Assembly (NCBI GenBank): GCA_021018815.1 | Contig: JAITYX010000047.1 | Span: forward strand, 2,480,001-2,544,000 | Length of the DNA: 64,000 nt | Reading direction: 5' to 3' | From: Talinum fruticosum | Lineage: Eukaryota; Streptophyta; Magnoliopsida; Caryophyllales; Talinaceae | In this document: positions 1 to 14,285 of the stretch, in pieces | Numbering within the stretch: the stretch's first letter is position 1 | Layout: the number at the start of each line of letters is the position of its first letter | Made by a program: the position numbers and the translations under genes | Notes under the pieces: generated by a model | Seen by the model: the letters and a program-made list of their open reading frames with translations, nothing else | Told to the model about the DNA's origin: nothing | The model's database searches: none

Positions 1-366
1 CCATCTTCCACTCTTTCTTTAATAACTATTGTGAGGTTCTTAGCACCGTCTTCCCTCACCGCCCCGCAAAATATGATCATCATAATTTTATAACTATAAA
101 TTTTTAAAGTTAATGTAACGGTTGCTATAATTTACTGTATAATTATCGATTTTATATTTTATTATAATATATACCTATTCAGATTCTTCTACAATTATTT
201 TAAATTTTTAATTGATATGATTCTTATATATATAGATCATTAAAATATTTCTTAGTAAGAAATCTCATACTCGAATCTCACCAAGACCTATGCTTAGGCG
301 CATTGCTCCATTTAACTTTATTTTACAATTGTTCATAAGTGTTTAAAACCTCTTACAATTTCGTAT

Positions 367-1830
367 TGTAAACACCTAAAAATTGTCATCCTTATCTCTT
401 TTATTTATTTTTGTTATCTAAATGATGAAAAATACCAAGTCTCATTTACATGCTCGAGTCAAGATCGGACTAGAGCAAAGTGAGGTCCCACAAAAAGCTA
501 ACCAAGCACTAAAAATAAAAAACTTTCCAAAAATATAATCCTTTTAAAAATAGAAACTTTCTAAAAATAGAAGTTTCCAAAAATGGAAAATTTCCTAATC
601 GGTGCTGGCCCTTTTTTCCCTTCCAATCGGTCCAAATTAGGTTTGGACTCCCATACCAAGATTCAAACCAACTCCGATCCATGAGCCCGTTAAACACAAC
701 CTTTACTCTTCTTTAGCGACCAAATGCGGTACTCGCACTCGAACACCCGTACGGCGATGTTTTACGAGGACTCTTGGAGCTGTGTTGTTTTGGCTAGGCA
801 AATATCCGATTTATTTCTTTATCCTTTTCCGGAAATTTTGAACCCCATTTTATCTTTAACCGACTAGTGAGCTCAATTTTAGGGTTTTTAACCTTAAAAA
901 TTCCTATCAATAGCCCCAGCTCATTTGGTCGCATTATTTTCACCAGGAAACCCCCTTAAGCTGAAAATTTCTCTTCCTCACTCCATTTTCTCTATTTCTC
1001 ATTTATTCCACTCGAGTACTCATTTCTAAACCACTCACAAAAAGGCATTCTTTTAACTTTTTACTTCTCATCGCTCTACTATCACTTTGCCAAAGTTAGA
1101 ATGTAATTCAAGCCTAACGAGTGGGTCTACCCGATGACACTATTCTACTATCCGAAGTTTGTTTTTCACTTTATTTAATTCAGTTCTTTTTATTACTTTC
1201 TATATTATGGATTCAAGATGTAATCGGTTTACTTCCCTCCTTGCCGGATGTAACTTTTATTTATTTTTTTCTTTTTTAAAATTTATTTATTGCTTTTATT
1301 TATCACTTTCAATGCATGTTTGAGTGTTTCAATTCGACAATTTGCCCCTGTTTGATTTAACGCGATATGAACTCACTTTTTTAACTAATATAGGCCTTCT
1401 TTTTTATGGGCATAATGAAGAGCATCCCTCTTTGTTTCTACCTTCACCCTCGAACAACGGATCATTGGTTTAAGACCAATGGAGTCCTTTTAAAAACATT
1501 TTCTAATTTTGAGTTTTTGTACCAAATTTTAAAAAGTGCTTACTTTATTTTTGTTAGTTTTTATTCCTAAAACTTACTTGTGACTCCTTTGTTTTGGCTT
1601 TTTATTCTTTCAATAGCTTCTCGATATTTCGGTGAAAGTTAGAAAAAATTGGTCAATTTGGCAACTTAAGCTATGTGGTCGAGATTGATTCCTCGGTTCC
1701 GGCTAGATAATCGAAGTCGATTACCAAACAAAGAAGCGACAGTAAGCACTGGTTGGTAGCCGGGCTTAGCTCCCGGCCTAGGTAGTTTTCACTGCCTGGC
1801 TCAATAGCTTTGCGGCGGATCGACTCCCTT
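367..1830 (+). mobile_element. LTR-retrotransposon-derived stretch
   Basis: A block starting TGTAAACACCTAAAAATTGTC and running through CTCATTTACATGCTCGAGTC...ATCGGACTAGAGCA is repeated in diverged form at about 29020-29180, as expected of an LTR 5' end. It continues without coding sequence to GGCGGATCGACTCC near 1828, which may be the LTR end or primer site. The right border and lineage (perhaps a large Ty3/gypsy type) are inferred. Nothing recognisable is seen at 1-366. Confidence 0.4.
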
Positions 1831-1869
1831 ATTTTTTTCTAATTATTTTTGTCTTAGCAATAACATCCC

Positions 1870-4800
1870 GAAACTTCTAAAACTAGGTACGGAGTACAGG
1901 TATGGGGCGGGTGAACCCTGTACCCATACCCGCCACGTACCTGAACCCACTTTCCCCATACCTGTCCAATACCCGAATTTTTTTGTACCCATAGCCACAA
2001 AATTTTGGGAGAGTTCGAGGCAGATTTTTCGGTCCGGGTTATGCTTTGCCGACACCACCACCAGTTTCCTCATCAACAGGACGTCCCTCTCATCCTCCAC
2101 GCCCAATACGTCGTTCAGCTGGGCCACCTCCATCTACGGTACAAAGGGTCGAGCAAATTGACGAAGTAGACTCTTCAAATAGTCCTGCAACAAGTAAAGG
2201 TAAACAATGAACTTCTTTGGTGTGGGGTGAGTTTGTTCTAGAAAGATGAGAAGGCTTGTTATGTTCATTGCAAGGCTAAACTTTCAGGAAAGAACTCTCA
2301 TGGAACTAAGCATTTAAGTGATCATTTGCGAAATTTTGTATAAGGAGAAAAATGCGAGCTAATGGGCAACAAAAATTGAGGTTTAAAACCAATAATAATG
2401 GAGAGAAAAGTTTATAGAACTATGAGTTTAGTCAAGAAAAATCAAGGCAAGACTTAGCTGAGATGATTGTGATGCATTAATATCCCCTATCTATAGTTGA
2501 TCATGTTAGGTTTAGACGCTTTGTTAGTGGTTTAAATCCTAATTTTGAAATGATATCATGCCGCACATTAAGATCCGATGTTTTGAGAATGTATAAAAAT
2601 GGGAAGTCTCGCTTTGAAAAAATTGTTGGAGGCAAATCAAGGTAGAGTTGCGGTGACTACTGATTTGTGGACGTTCTCTAATCAAAACAAAGGGTACATG
2701 GTAGTTACAACTCATTTTGTGGATGATGATTGGATCCTTCAAAATCATACTTTGAGGTATATTATTTATTTCTTATAATCACAATGTGTCTTACATAATA
2801 AATGTTTGATATGTTTCATATGTGTACTTGATTCATGTAATTCGGCTTACTTTTAAGCTTTAACATTATAATTTATAATAATCTAGTTTCTTATAATTAT
2901 AATTTGTCAGCGACAAATAATGTTTGATATATTTGGTATGCGTATTTAGTTTTAATTTTTGTTTCTTTGATAATCGTAATTATAGGTTCATGCATGTGCC
3001 GCATCCTCATGCCATTGATGTTCTTGCAAATATTCTAATGGATCAATGTTTGTTTGAGTTCAATTTAGAAAATAAGATTTCTTCTATTGTTGTGGACAAT
3101 TGTACAACAAAAGCTGCATAATGGATATCTTGCTTGGAAAGTTTGAAACTAATTCTTTTTTACTTGAGGGAAAATTCTTGCATATGAGGTGTAGTGCACA
3201 TATTCTGAATTTGATTATGAAGTATGGCTTAGATGTGATTGGTAATGGGATTGAGACAATTCGTGATTGTATTGTGTTTTGGGTTGCAACTCATAAAAGA
3301 TATGAGAAATTTGAGGATTCAGCTAGGTTCTTGAAAATTAAATCAACTAAAAAAATTCATCTTGATTGCAAGACTAGGTGAAACTGTACTTATTTGATGC
3401 TTGGCAAGATTGAGAAATTGAAACATAAAAAATATAAGGATGAATCTTTCTTTACCTAGTGCTTATGATTGGAAATTTGCTCGGATGCTATGTGAGAAAT
3501 TGAAGATTTTCTATGACGTAACTTTAATGATTTCTAGAAGGGATTTTCCTATTGTCAACTTCTTGTGTAGGCTTATTTGTGAGATTAAGTTGGAATTGCA
3601 AAGTTGGTTGAGTTCTAAAGTTGAGATTATTGTTGATATGACATCCGGAATGATTGAAAAATTTGATAAACATTGGAGTGAAATGAATGGGCTTTTAACA
3701 ATTGCTTCAATACTAGATCTAAGGAATAAATTGGACTGTGTGGAGTTTTACTTTAAGGATATTTACAAAGGACAAGCTACTAGGGAGATTGAATGGGTAA
3801 CTTGTTTGTTGTATGATATCTTAGTGGAGTATGTAGATCGAAAAGGTGAGATAAGCTGGAGTTGTTGTAGATCCTCCTTTCCCTACTCCAACTTCCCCTA
3901 CTCCAACCTCCTCTTTGTGATTCTCATTTTCCCCAAAAAAGGCCTTAAGAGGAAGATTGCCAAGATAGATATGTTGCACATAAAAGGACTAAGAAGAGGA
4001 AGGTCAATTTGAGATTAGAGTCGGATCACTACTTGGAGGATGATGTGATGCCCGATATAAAACGTTTTGACATATTGGATTATTGGAAGAAAGAGTTTAA
4101 ATGTCCAACATTGAGGATGATTGCTAGAGATATATTAGCAATTCCGGTTTCCACAGTGGCTTCGAAAGTGGTTAGTCCACATCGCTCAAGGTTGCATGAC
4201 AAAACAGATGTAAGCATTGGTGTGTTTGCAAAATTAGATGATTGGAGAAACTACTAAAGGTAACGTGTTATTGTTAGTTTCTTTCTTTAAACTTCATATA
4301 ATGTAAGTTTTTGAATTTTAAATACTCTTGCCAAATTTTATTGCAGACTACTAAATTTGAGAGCACTTTTGTTGTTGCTACTGTCTTTGATGATTTTGAT
4401 TTGGATGGTGTGGTGATAAGTGAAATTATTGATTTAGTAAGCAATGTCGCTTCTTTTATTCATTCATTCAAGCATTTTCCATATATTTCAACTATTTAAT
4501 TAATAACACTGACTTTTCATTGTTTTATCATTTTAATAGGAATCGAAAGTGATGTTGGGATGGAGGCACCTTAATGCATTGTTGTTGTTGGATTCACTAT
4601 GTACTTCTGCCTTTCATGTTGTTATGAGACTTACTTTATTTTCCAAAATCATGTAATTTGTGTTTACAACTTGTTAGTGGGTGTTATATATTCAGTTCTA
4701 CAAATATCTCGTTATGACTTATTAATATTATTGGTGGCTTGGACTTGTTTAAATTGAGAACTATAATTTGGAAATATGTATTCAAATTCAAAAGATTTGT

Positions 4801-4990
4801 AATTATGTTTTATCATTTTCATTATGTTATTGATGTATAATAAGGAGTTTATGGTGGAGGCAAGAGATTTTTGTAACTATTCAATGTTAACGTCAAATAA
4901 CAAGGGTATAAAACCCGATAGGTATTATAGGAACCACAGGCGGGATGGACCGAGTTTCCTCACAAATATCGGGTCTCTTTTTATTGTGCA
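1870..4990 (+). pseudogene. Decayed hAT (RICESLEEPER-like) transposon with transposase pseudogene
   Basis: Order of parts: subterminal GGTATGGGG / CCCATACCCG repeats (1890-1960); BED zinc-finger remnant (SGKNSHGTKHLSDHL, 2285-2330); GRVAVTTDLWTFSNQNKGYM and DDDWILQNHTL (2642-2757); IVVDNCTTKAA (about 3085); the LHMRCSAHILNLI block (3178-3216); the DUF4413-like region (3440-3850, YDWKFARMLCEKL...FDKHWSEMN); and the dimerisation region DILDYWKKEF...MIARDILAIPVSTVAS (4060-4166). The usual ESAFSTGGR after VSTVAS is missing, and frameshifts, stops and insertions break the frame throughout. The right end near 4900-4985 again carries GGGTATAAAACCCG-type repeats. Clearly non-functional. Confidence 0.8.
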
Positions 4991-6905
4991 ATGTTTCATA
5001 CTTAACTTATGCTAATTTCATATTTTATATATTTAAAACAATTTTGTTTTTAAAATACAAAATTGTACATGCAAAAGCAAAACATAGAAAAGACAAAGGG
5101 TAGACGTACAACATTAGAATGCTCTTTTGTCGGGTCTTTAGCCTCGAAATGATTGATTATGATTCGAAATATGTTGTAAAACAATACTAATTTTAATTTA
5201 ATAAAATCAAAAAATTTTATGCTTTAAATATTTTTATTTTGGTTGGTTTCATCCTTACTTCATTTTTAGGGAGTGGAGGTGATGTTCCTAAATTATAAGT
5301 ATTCTATTACCTTAATCTTGTTTAGTCGACTACTTAGTGTAAAAATAAGTGGGATTAATTTGGGAGTATCACATTTCGTCATATTGACAATGCATTGGGT
5401 ACTACGGAACCTATTAAGACCTCTTGTTCCATTTTCTCCTAAATTGTTGATATACTCTAGGTCCAAGTCGGTATACCAATCAAAGGTAGTATTGTTCAAG
5501 GTACGAACAAATTGTTCCGCCAACAAGTCATTGTTAGTGCAATTATTGTTGCATATTTTGATAGGCTAGGAAAAATTTTATATTGTTTTTGAGTATAAGG
5601 GTACAATCGCTTAATTCTAATTCTTAGACTAATCTTAAATGCTTGATTTTCCCTCTTTTGACGAGAGGTCTTGGCTTAGAGTTCTTTGACCTCCTATTTT
5701 TCTCATCTTTTTCTACCTTTGAATAATGGGGTAAAGTCCTATTTATATGAGAAACTCCCCTCTCCCTAGTTGGTCAATATGGTATTTGATTTTCTTATGC
5801 CTCATCTTGGATTTGACTTAGGAGTCTTCAAGATAGGCTTTAGCAATATTTGGGTCTTTACTGAGCATTGACTTGGGAGTCCTCTAAGCATTGATTAAGT
5901 CTTGACTTGATAGTCATTTGGGCCATAATTAGGCTTTAAACTTGAACACCGATTTGGGAGTAGTTTGGGCTTCAACTGTACCTTGACTTGGAGTCGAATT
6001 GAATAGTTGGGTTACTCCAAATTTCCAAATATAAATTTAACTTAGGATGTGACACTATTGTTAAATTTTTAATGCCTATAATATGATATATAATCATTCA
6101 AACATCTCAAAGTACCGTTTGTTTTAGATTAATAAGTCTAAATATAAATAAATGAATAAATATTTTGTTGGATTTTTAACTAGACTAGAATAGTAGGTGT
6201 ACCACCAAAAAAATAGCCGTGTTTGACAACCAACTATTAGTCGTGTGTATTAGGTGTTTGACTTATTCGTTTGCATTAGGTGTTTGTGGAAAAGATGTTA
6301 GGTAAATTTAGTCTGTTTCTAACGAATTTATTTGTTGAAATTCTATTTATACTCATAACTCAATTTCATAATCTATTTAAACATTATAATTTTAATATTG
6401 CATATTTATTTTTTCTTAATTTTATGTGACATACAAAAGTACATTTATACCTCTACCAAACTTTGGTTACAAAATATTTTTGTTCACTATTGGCCTGATT
6501 TCATTTTTAATAATATATTTAAAATTTATAGAACAAAACTATTTATTTTTTATAATTAGTTATGGTAATGGGATATGCCTCTTTTAATCCCATCTGAACA
6601 TAATTATTAATAATGACTCCAAACCACCCATACCGACATATTTAAAACTAACCCAAATCCATCTCATTAGGGGTGGATCGAGGCAACTACTATGGGTTCG
6701 AGTACCATTACCCTCCCAAATCATGATAGGTTAATTAATAATTTTTTTAATATTATTAAGAAATTAAAATTTAAAAAATTAACTTAAACAGGGTTGTATT
6801 TTTTAATTACGTTTAGTGTAATTTTGTTAAAGTTATAAAGTTAATATCGTAATTTTAGATATTCATCATAAAAAAACTTTTTGCGAAACACCTCCAATGT
6901 TAGTA
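4991..6905. other. Spacer without recognisable gene
   Basis: AT-rich sequence. The stretch 5640-6060 carries a degenerate spaced motif TTGACTTGGGAGTC (starts near 5813, 5868, 5902 and 5983), possibly part of an old LTR; the rest shows nothing I can name. Confidence 0.4.
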
Positions 6906-8175
6906 AGGTAGAGTTAGAAATAGACTTATCAATTCGGACGGACGGAGTTAAATGCGGGTCAAGTATATTCGGGTTTAGGTAAAATACATGTTGGTTGTAT
7001 TTCGGGTTTGGGTAAAATAAGGGCGGTCATATATCGGATTGTATGAGTTTCGGGTTGATCCAACAAGTTGATATTGCCTTTTTATTTGTTAATTTTCTTT
7101 TGTAAATTATAAAAATCCGACATATTTTTTGTTTAAAATTGTCCATAGTTCTACTGGAAAAGTATTGTATTTGTGTTTTCCAAAATAATATTGAAAAAAG
7201 TAAAATCTTTCATCATGGTATTTGCGTGCGGATTATGTTGAGTCAAACGACTTGACCGCTTTACCCTTTTAAATAAGACTAAGGAAAGGCCAAGACAATA
7301 ATGAGTTTGATGATAATGAGTTATTCTATTAAAGGCTCGTTTAAGGTTATGATGTGTATTTCAACTCTTCTATTGTACTAATTAACATGTTACACTTTGT
7401 TAAATTTATTACCAATAGTAATAAAGATTAATATTATAAGGAGATGCATATCTACTCTATTTTAAAATAGATCGAGAAAGAGTCAACCCGATCGGGCTAA
7501 TCGACCCATTTTATTCACTAGGAAAATTTTGACTTCGTTTTATCCCGACCCAAGGCCATCTTAGGCGCTATGGTTCAAGTACGTCTAGAACAATTTCAAA
7601 TAAGTGAGAAGTAGAGATTTGTAAGAAATTAAAATTATTTTTTTTGATGGATAAAATTATTATTTTTAATTATAACATTAAAATTTTATATTATTATGGT
7701 AGTATTATTTCAATAAAAGTATATTATTTAAGATGTGATCGGACATATTCAATTCAACGAAAATATAACAATGTAAATTATGTATTTTTAATATTTTAAT
7801 ATATCACACCATTTGAATCTGTACATATTTTATTAAAATTTTACTATGTATACTTTTTATATATAATTATTTTTATAAGAAATAAGTTGAGAAAAGAAAT
7901 CGTATTAATGTTTATTTGTAAATTATTGTGATAATTATGCAACGTCTCTCCAAATGATGTGATATAATAAATAACTATTTCTAAAAGTTTGATAAAATGA
8001 AAGAAAAATTATATAATAAATATAAATCATTTAATCAATCATTCACAAAGTTAAAATTATTATTTTTATTGTTTTAATCCAACGGATTGAACGGTTTGGA
8101 TTGGGTTTGATTAACTAATTTACGAATTTTTTAAATTTCAAATCGGTAAAATCGTATTCAAAATTCAAATTTTTT
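6906..8175 (+). repeat. Dispersed repeat, copy 1 (uninterrupted)
   Basis: Shares long diverged identity in the same order with 35590-37600: for example TGTATTTCAACTC...TATTGTACTAA (7357 and 36027), AAAATTATTATTTTTAATTATAACAT (about 7655 and 37040), CATGCCATTTGAATC-type (7807 and 37197), GTCTCTCCAAATGATGTGATATAATAAATAA-type (7944 and 37333). AT-rich, no coding capacity. Edges may contain CCTGTCAA-type inverted ends. Transposon class is not known. Confidence 0.7.
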
Positions 8176-8459
8176 GAGCAGATTTAGGTTGAAAATTTAG
8201 AGCGGGTTAGTTTTCGCCCCGTTTAGTTAAAAGATGTTTACGAGTTCTGACATCAGCGGTGAGTGTAAGTGGGAGGGTCTCCCGCGAATCTTTGCATTGC
8301 TCCAATTTCTTCGTCCTTTAGTCTTTCTGGGGTCTACGCCGTGGACACCAAAACCAAAGCCCTCTCTCCCTCAACTTTCCTCGGATGAACTTGTAGAGCA
8401 AGAAAATTTGACGTCGGGAGCACATTAATCCGCCAATCTCCGCCTTCCGATTAGTCTAC

Positions 8460-8638
8460 TTTGTCAATTATAACAAATAAAAGCCAATCGTAATACGACG
8501 TGTGTACCTATGGTGCACCTCAGCTCCACCTGATAACCCCCGAAAAGCACAAACGCCGAAGAAGCGTAGTAGTAGAAGCAGAAGGAAGATATCCAAGGGT
8601 CGCTGAACTCTCTCTCTCTCTAGTTTGCCGGAGCTGCA
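8460..8638 (+). promoter_or_regulatory. Probable 5' leader / core promoter of the helicase gene
   Basis: An AT-rich TATAACAAATAAAAG stretch near 8470 could serve as a weak TATA region. It is followed by a purine-rich and then CT-repeat leader (TC repeat at about 8609-8621) typical of plant 5' UTRs. No transcript evidence is available, so the start site is inferred. Confidence 0.35.
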
Positions 8639-11600
8639 ATGGCGCCGCCGTCGCCGCCGACGTCTTCGTCCTGTTCTTCGTACTCCTCTCCGTTCTCGTC
8701 TTCCAAGTTTGCTTCTCTTTCGATCATGGCGCTAAGGGAGAAAATTGTCGAGAAGATCATGGAGAATCGCGTCACTCTCATTGTTGGCGAAACTGGTTGC
8801 GGTAACAGACTCTTTCTATTTCTTTGTCACTTTCTGTTTTTCTTTAGTTGGCCTTGCTGCATACTCGAAATATTCTGCTTATGGCTGTTCAAAATTTGAG
8901 AATGTAGTGCTGAGTTTTCGCTATGGCTACTTGTATTTTTAGTAATTCAGGTTTCGTTAATGTTTGTTAGTAATTGAAGATTGGTTAATTTCATGGCATA
9001 AAAGGTGATTTTTTTGGGGGGAGAGTTTGAACTTGGATTGTTATTTTAAAAGTCTCAAATTTGGTTGTTTTTGTTTTTACCCTCTCCAAAGTCGTTTATG
9101 TTGATAATCAAACATCTATGACAAAGGTTGGATGATCAAATTGGTGCTTCTAAAACCGTGATGAGAGAATTTGATTGGTAAAAAACATGTACAAGTATAA
9201 AATAAAAAACAAATTGTTTTCTCCCCTATGCAAAGGTTGGATGATTTCTACTTTACAGTTGTTGTGATTAATTAGAAGCACATTAGGAATGTTTAGGGAG
9301 AAGGAGAGTTGAGGGAAAGGAGAAGAATAGGAAAAAATGACGATTTGGAGTGGAGTTCCACGATACCAGTCTCTCTATAATTTAAGGTAGGGCTGCTACC
9401 TCTGAATGCCCAACACCCCTAGCTTAGACAAGATTTCAGGGCATTGATTTGATTTGAGCAAGAATCACTTTAAAGCTTAAGTAGCTTAAGCTCATTAATG
9501 TTCTGTTGTTCTACATCTGTGATACTCCCTTTTTGCTGCGCACAACAATTTATTGTATTTTATTGTTGAAGGGAAAAGCTCGCAAGTTCCACTGTTTCTC
9601 CGGGAAGCAAATATGACCCCTGTATTGTGTACACAACCCCGAAGATTTGCTGTAGTAGCTGTCGCCAAAATGGTTGCCAAATCCCTTCAATGTGAAGTTG
9701 GAGAAGAGGTTGGATACCACATTGGTCATTCTAAGGTCCTATCATCCAGGTATGTGGCACATATACTTGAATTGATGACTATGTGTATGTGATTATATAT
9801 AGACATGTTCACCTACTCTTATATATTTTACATCTTTCTTTAACTTTTAGTAAGATACATAATTAACAAGGCTTCCATTGGACATTTTACATTTTTCATA
9901 CCTTTTTATGCACATGGCATTTCATGGAATCATTGCCTTTAAATTGATTAATGCCAATTGTAATGAATGTCTCTATGTTCAGAACTTGGGAGCTTAAATG
10001 TGTCAATAAAGTCCGGTTTTACATTAACTTGGCATGCATGATCCATACTGGTACTTAATGTGGAGGTTCCTAAATTTTGCTCTAATAATAATTAAATCAG
10101 GGTGTGAAAATACTGGTATAAGAGGGGCCTATTCTCCTCTCTGCCTTTGTGTCTGTATGTCTCTGGGTGTATGCGCACGTATATCAGTGTGAGCACATTT
10201 GTTTTTTTGTAGAAACATATTGCGCTTGTTAACTAGTCTTTGGTTCTGAGAGATCATCAGTGTTGGATGGCAATTGTTGACATGAACTTGTATTTTAATT
10301 TTTTTCTTCTTATACATTCGTCTACCTGTGATTAATCGTAATTCTATGCATGTGCATGTAAAATGAATGTGTATATTTCATTAAAGTGCTTTAGTTGAAT
10401 TAAATAGGGAAATCTGTTTAGACCTAATAGTTAAATAGGGTAAACAATCTAGAAATTGTGTCCTTTTTGGTATATTTTCTTTTTACTGCTTCCAACATTC
10501 ATGAACGTATTGCAGATATCTAAGTTGCCTCCTGCATTGACTCGTTCCAATTTTTTTGCAGTTCAAAGATCATCTTTAAAACTGCTGGTGTTCTGCTGGA
10601 GGAAATGCGAGAGAAAGGCATGAATGCATTAAAGTACAAGGCAATCATTCTAGATGAAGTGCATGAGAGATCTGTAGAATCTGATCTTGTTCTTGTCTGT
10701 ATAAAGCAATTTCTTCTCAAGAACAATGACATAAGGTTTTCATGTCTTTCTTGGCTTATGGTTACAATCCCGTTTCTGTTATTGCATAATCTGTGATTAG
10801 GAGACCGAACTGGTATTAAGGTTGATTGTTTACCCTGGTGATGGAAGTGTTCATAATTCGTTACTTTCGTCTTATTGGACAGATTGACGGAGCTGTTTAT
10901 TATGTATTGATTTTCCCCATTTTAATTGTAGTAATATAAGAGCTTACCTAGAGGGTGGAACACAGAAATTATAAACTAGTCCACGAACATATTCATTGCT
11001 CTTCTGGCCCATTGTCATCATACTTACTATTGATAGCACTACTGATTGTGATGCAACCTGCTTAAGGAATAGAATTTTACAAGTTCCGTAACTCCAAAGA
11101 AAAAAAAAACAAAGATTCTTGCTCTAGTGATTTTGCTAGGATGTCCAGTGCATTACTGGAATATTTTAAAGTTTAATCATGCCTGTAAGAATCTCAACAT
11201 TTTCGGCATGTCTAACTTGCTGATGGATTTTTGATTTGCAGGCTGGTGTTGATGTCTGCAACTGCTGATATTTCTAGATACAGGGATTACTTTAAAGATC
11301 TTGGTAGGGGTGAGAGAGTGGAGGTCCTTGCTATCCCCAGTTCCAGTCAGCACTCCAATTTTCAGCGAAAAGTTCTGTATCTTGAACAGGTAAAAGGCTC
11401 AATGTTATCATTCACTGATGCAGCATACTAATGTACTAATGCCACATCATATAATCATATACATACTTGTGTTCTGTTTCTTCTGTTTGTGTGCTGCATA
11501 TGTGACAATGTACTTGCTTTTGGATATTTTAAATATTTTTACACGTATGCTTAATCAACTAACTGGTTTGGCACATTGATTGAACTTGTTTTAAATTGTT

Positions 11601-13998
11601 ATACTCCAGCTAAAGAAGAAAACACCTTTGTGCTAATCCTGACTACCTCCATGTAAGGTTACGGACACTTGAATTTCCTAGGCTCCATTATAGGGAAATC
11701 AGCTTTGGGTGAACTGTGTTCTTGTTGTAGTTGCTGTCCCACTGTTCTGTTACTCTCGAAGAAAAGAGGCTTGTGGAAGTTAATGGCAGTATTTTTACTT
11801 GAATACTTTGTTATTGTTTTTCTCTTTTCAATAAATGTTCACAAACTAGTTATTTACTTGAATGCTTGTTATTGTTTCTCATTTCAATAAATGTTCACAA
11901 AACCATGGATTTTCTTTGGTTATTTTCTACATACTATATATGTTCTGTCCAGAATCTGCCGCAAGATGTGTTAAAAAGTCACTTGGAATAGATGTGTGGG
12001 CCTCCTTCCTGTCGATTTGCAGACGTCTAACTTCTAAGTAAACTTCCTAGTTCAGGTTTGGGTTATTAAATTCTTTAAGAGGTCACTATAAAATAATTGA
12101 GAACAGAGAATGGGATTGGCTTTCATACTATTGTGAGATAGTAGAGGGTTTAAAGGTTTTTGTTGAAGATATGTAGGAAAATTGCAAAATATTTTGTTAA
12201 GCTACAAGGGTTTGACTTTTACTGGATACATTAAGGATGCCTTTGGAGTTTCTCTGCAAGTCCTTCCAAGCAGATTTTAAAACAAACACACTTTTAAGGA
12301 AAAAATACTCACAATAAACTTAAAACACCTTTTATGTTTTATCCATATTTTTGCCGAATGCCTAGTCTGTTTTACTGATGCTCATATCACCTTTAGGGAT
12401 ATGGTTTCATTTTTTTTTTTTTTTGGGACAAAGTGAGAAGATTTCCATTGCAAATAAACCAGAACTATGCAAGCTTTATAATAAAAAACCAAAACTCCCC
12501 TGTGATGTTAATAACCCACCTTCTAGGAAGGCTGCTATCACCATTAAGGGTCAATAATAAAAACACTAATGAACTAGAACTTCAATCCAACTTTTATCTA
12601 AACTAGATAGTTTTCTACGACTAGCAATCTGCAGTCTATAATTAGCTCTCACCTTATTGTACTTAAGATCTGTTCAAGATTTTGTTGCTACACACCAAAC
12701 AGCCTGGCACATCTTTCAACCAGATATGATAGATACAAGCATGCACCACTGCATAAACTATATTCTTTCTAGTTACAGAACCTTTCAGCTTGAACAAAGA
12801 TGCCACCCAGCAGCCTTGTGAAATGTTTAAATATGCCTAATCCCAATTTTCACTCAAGACCTGACAGCTGAATGAACATGAGAAGAACAAATGGGTCTAA
12901 GTTTCAGCCTCTGCAGAACATAGACACCATATAGGGTCATTTTTCTGAAACCCCCTCCCCCCTCTCCCCCGATACACTCATCTCTCTGTGGTCAATAATC
13001 TACCATGGTAAAACAACCAAGTGATGAATGCTTAGGACTGAAAAAGGTGACCAAATTAACTTCCTGCATTTGAACAAGTTCAGTCTCTGTCTGGTGAATG
13101 AGTTGGAGGTGTTGTTCTTGTTTAGAGGATGGATATCCTTAAATTTGTATCAATTGTATTAGATTTGGATTTCGATTTGTTGACCTTTTCAATCTCAATC
13201 ATAGTTGGGCCCCCCAAAAAAGAAAAAAATCCAAGTCATGAATTCTCCTCGGATTTCTTTTTCTCTCAGATTCCCCCTAAATAGGATCAGATGCTAGCCA
13301 CGTCACTTCTGCAGCCACGAAACTTGACAACAACTGCACGTGAAGTTTATATTTGGGTTCAGAGATAATTTGTTGCCTGCCCTTATTGGTGGACACTTGG
13401 TAGTTTCATTGATCATCATAGGGAGACTTAAGGCCAATTTCATCACTAGCAGTGGAGTAATGTTTTGATATAATTTTCAGTTTAGTATTTTTTTACACTC
13501 TATCAAATGACGTAGTTTAAGAGCAATAGGATCGCCCAATTTGATTAAGTTTATCCTTGTTGACGGTTATCTTGTTTGTCTAGAATAGCATGAAGTTAGT
13601 GGGAGATCATTAATGCTATTTGTGTAATTTACTTGGTGGAAGATTCCACTGATGTTCTTTGGAATGAGGACATGAACTAAAGAAAGGAAAATTCATGGAC
13701 AAATGCTGTCATCTCGGCCCTATTGTAGTCAGGGATCTCAACCAAAGGGCGTACTTAATATCTTGAGTTAAATGCTGATTGCTGACCATGATACTCTATT
13801 GGCCTTGTTTGGTATGGAAAATTGGAATGGAATGAAATCAGGGAATGATACATGAGGGTTTAGGTATGGAACTTGATTATTTTCTTCAAGTGTTTGGCAG
13901 AGAACAAGAATGAATCAAGTTTCAGTTCTTATTGTTTGGTTGTTAACCATGGAATGAAATTAAAATTGTTTTATTTTTTAAATTATTTTATGTCGTCG

Positions 13999-14062
<64 letters not shown>

Positions 14063-14226
14063 GATCATCATCATCATCATCATCATCATCACCATCATTT
14101 GATTGAATAAAAGTTGAAGCTCATTATCATATTTGTTGATAATTGAGTCTTATATTTATTTAATTTTTTAATTAACTATTTTCAAATAATATTCTATCAT
14201 ACAATATGACAAAAAAATTATATATA

Positions 14227-14285
<59 letters not shown>

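Noticed and set aside
1843..2133. Minus-strand ORF across the hAT left end
   Set aside because: Covers the subterminal CCCATACCCG repeats of the transposon; no protein family.
8500..8805. 101-codon ORF overlapping helicase exon 1
   Set aside because: Starts at GTG, runs out of frame through exon 1 and into the intron; the helicase frame carries Walker A.
13873..14064. Short ORF with a poly-leucine tail
   Set aside because: Product of the (TTA)n microsatellite.
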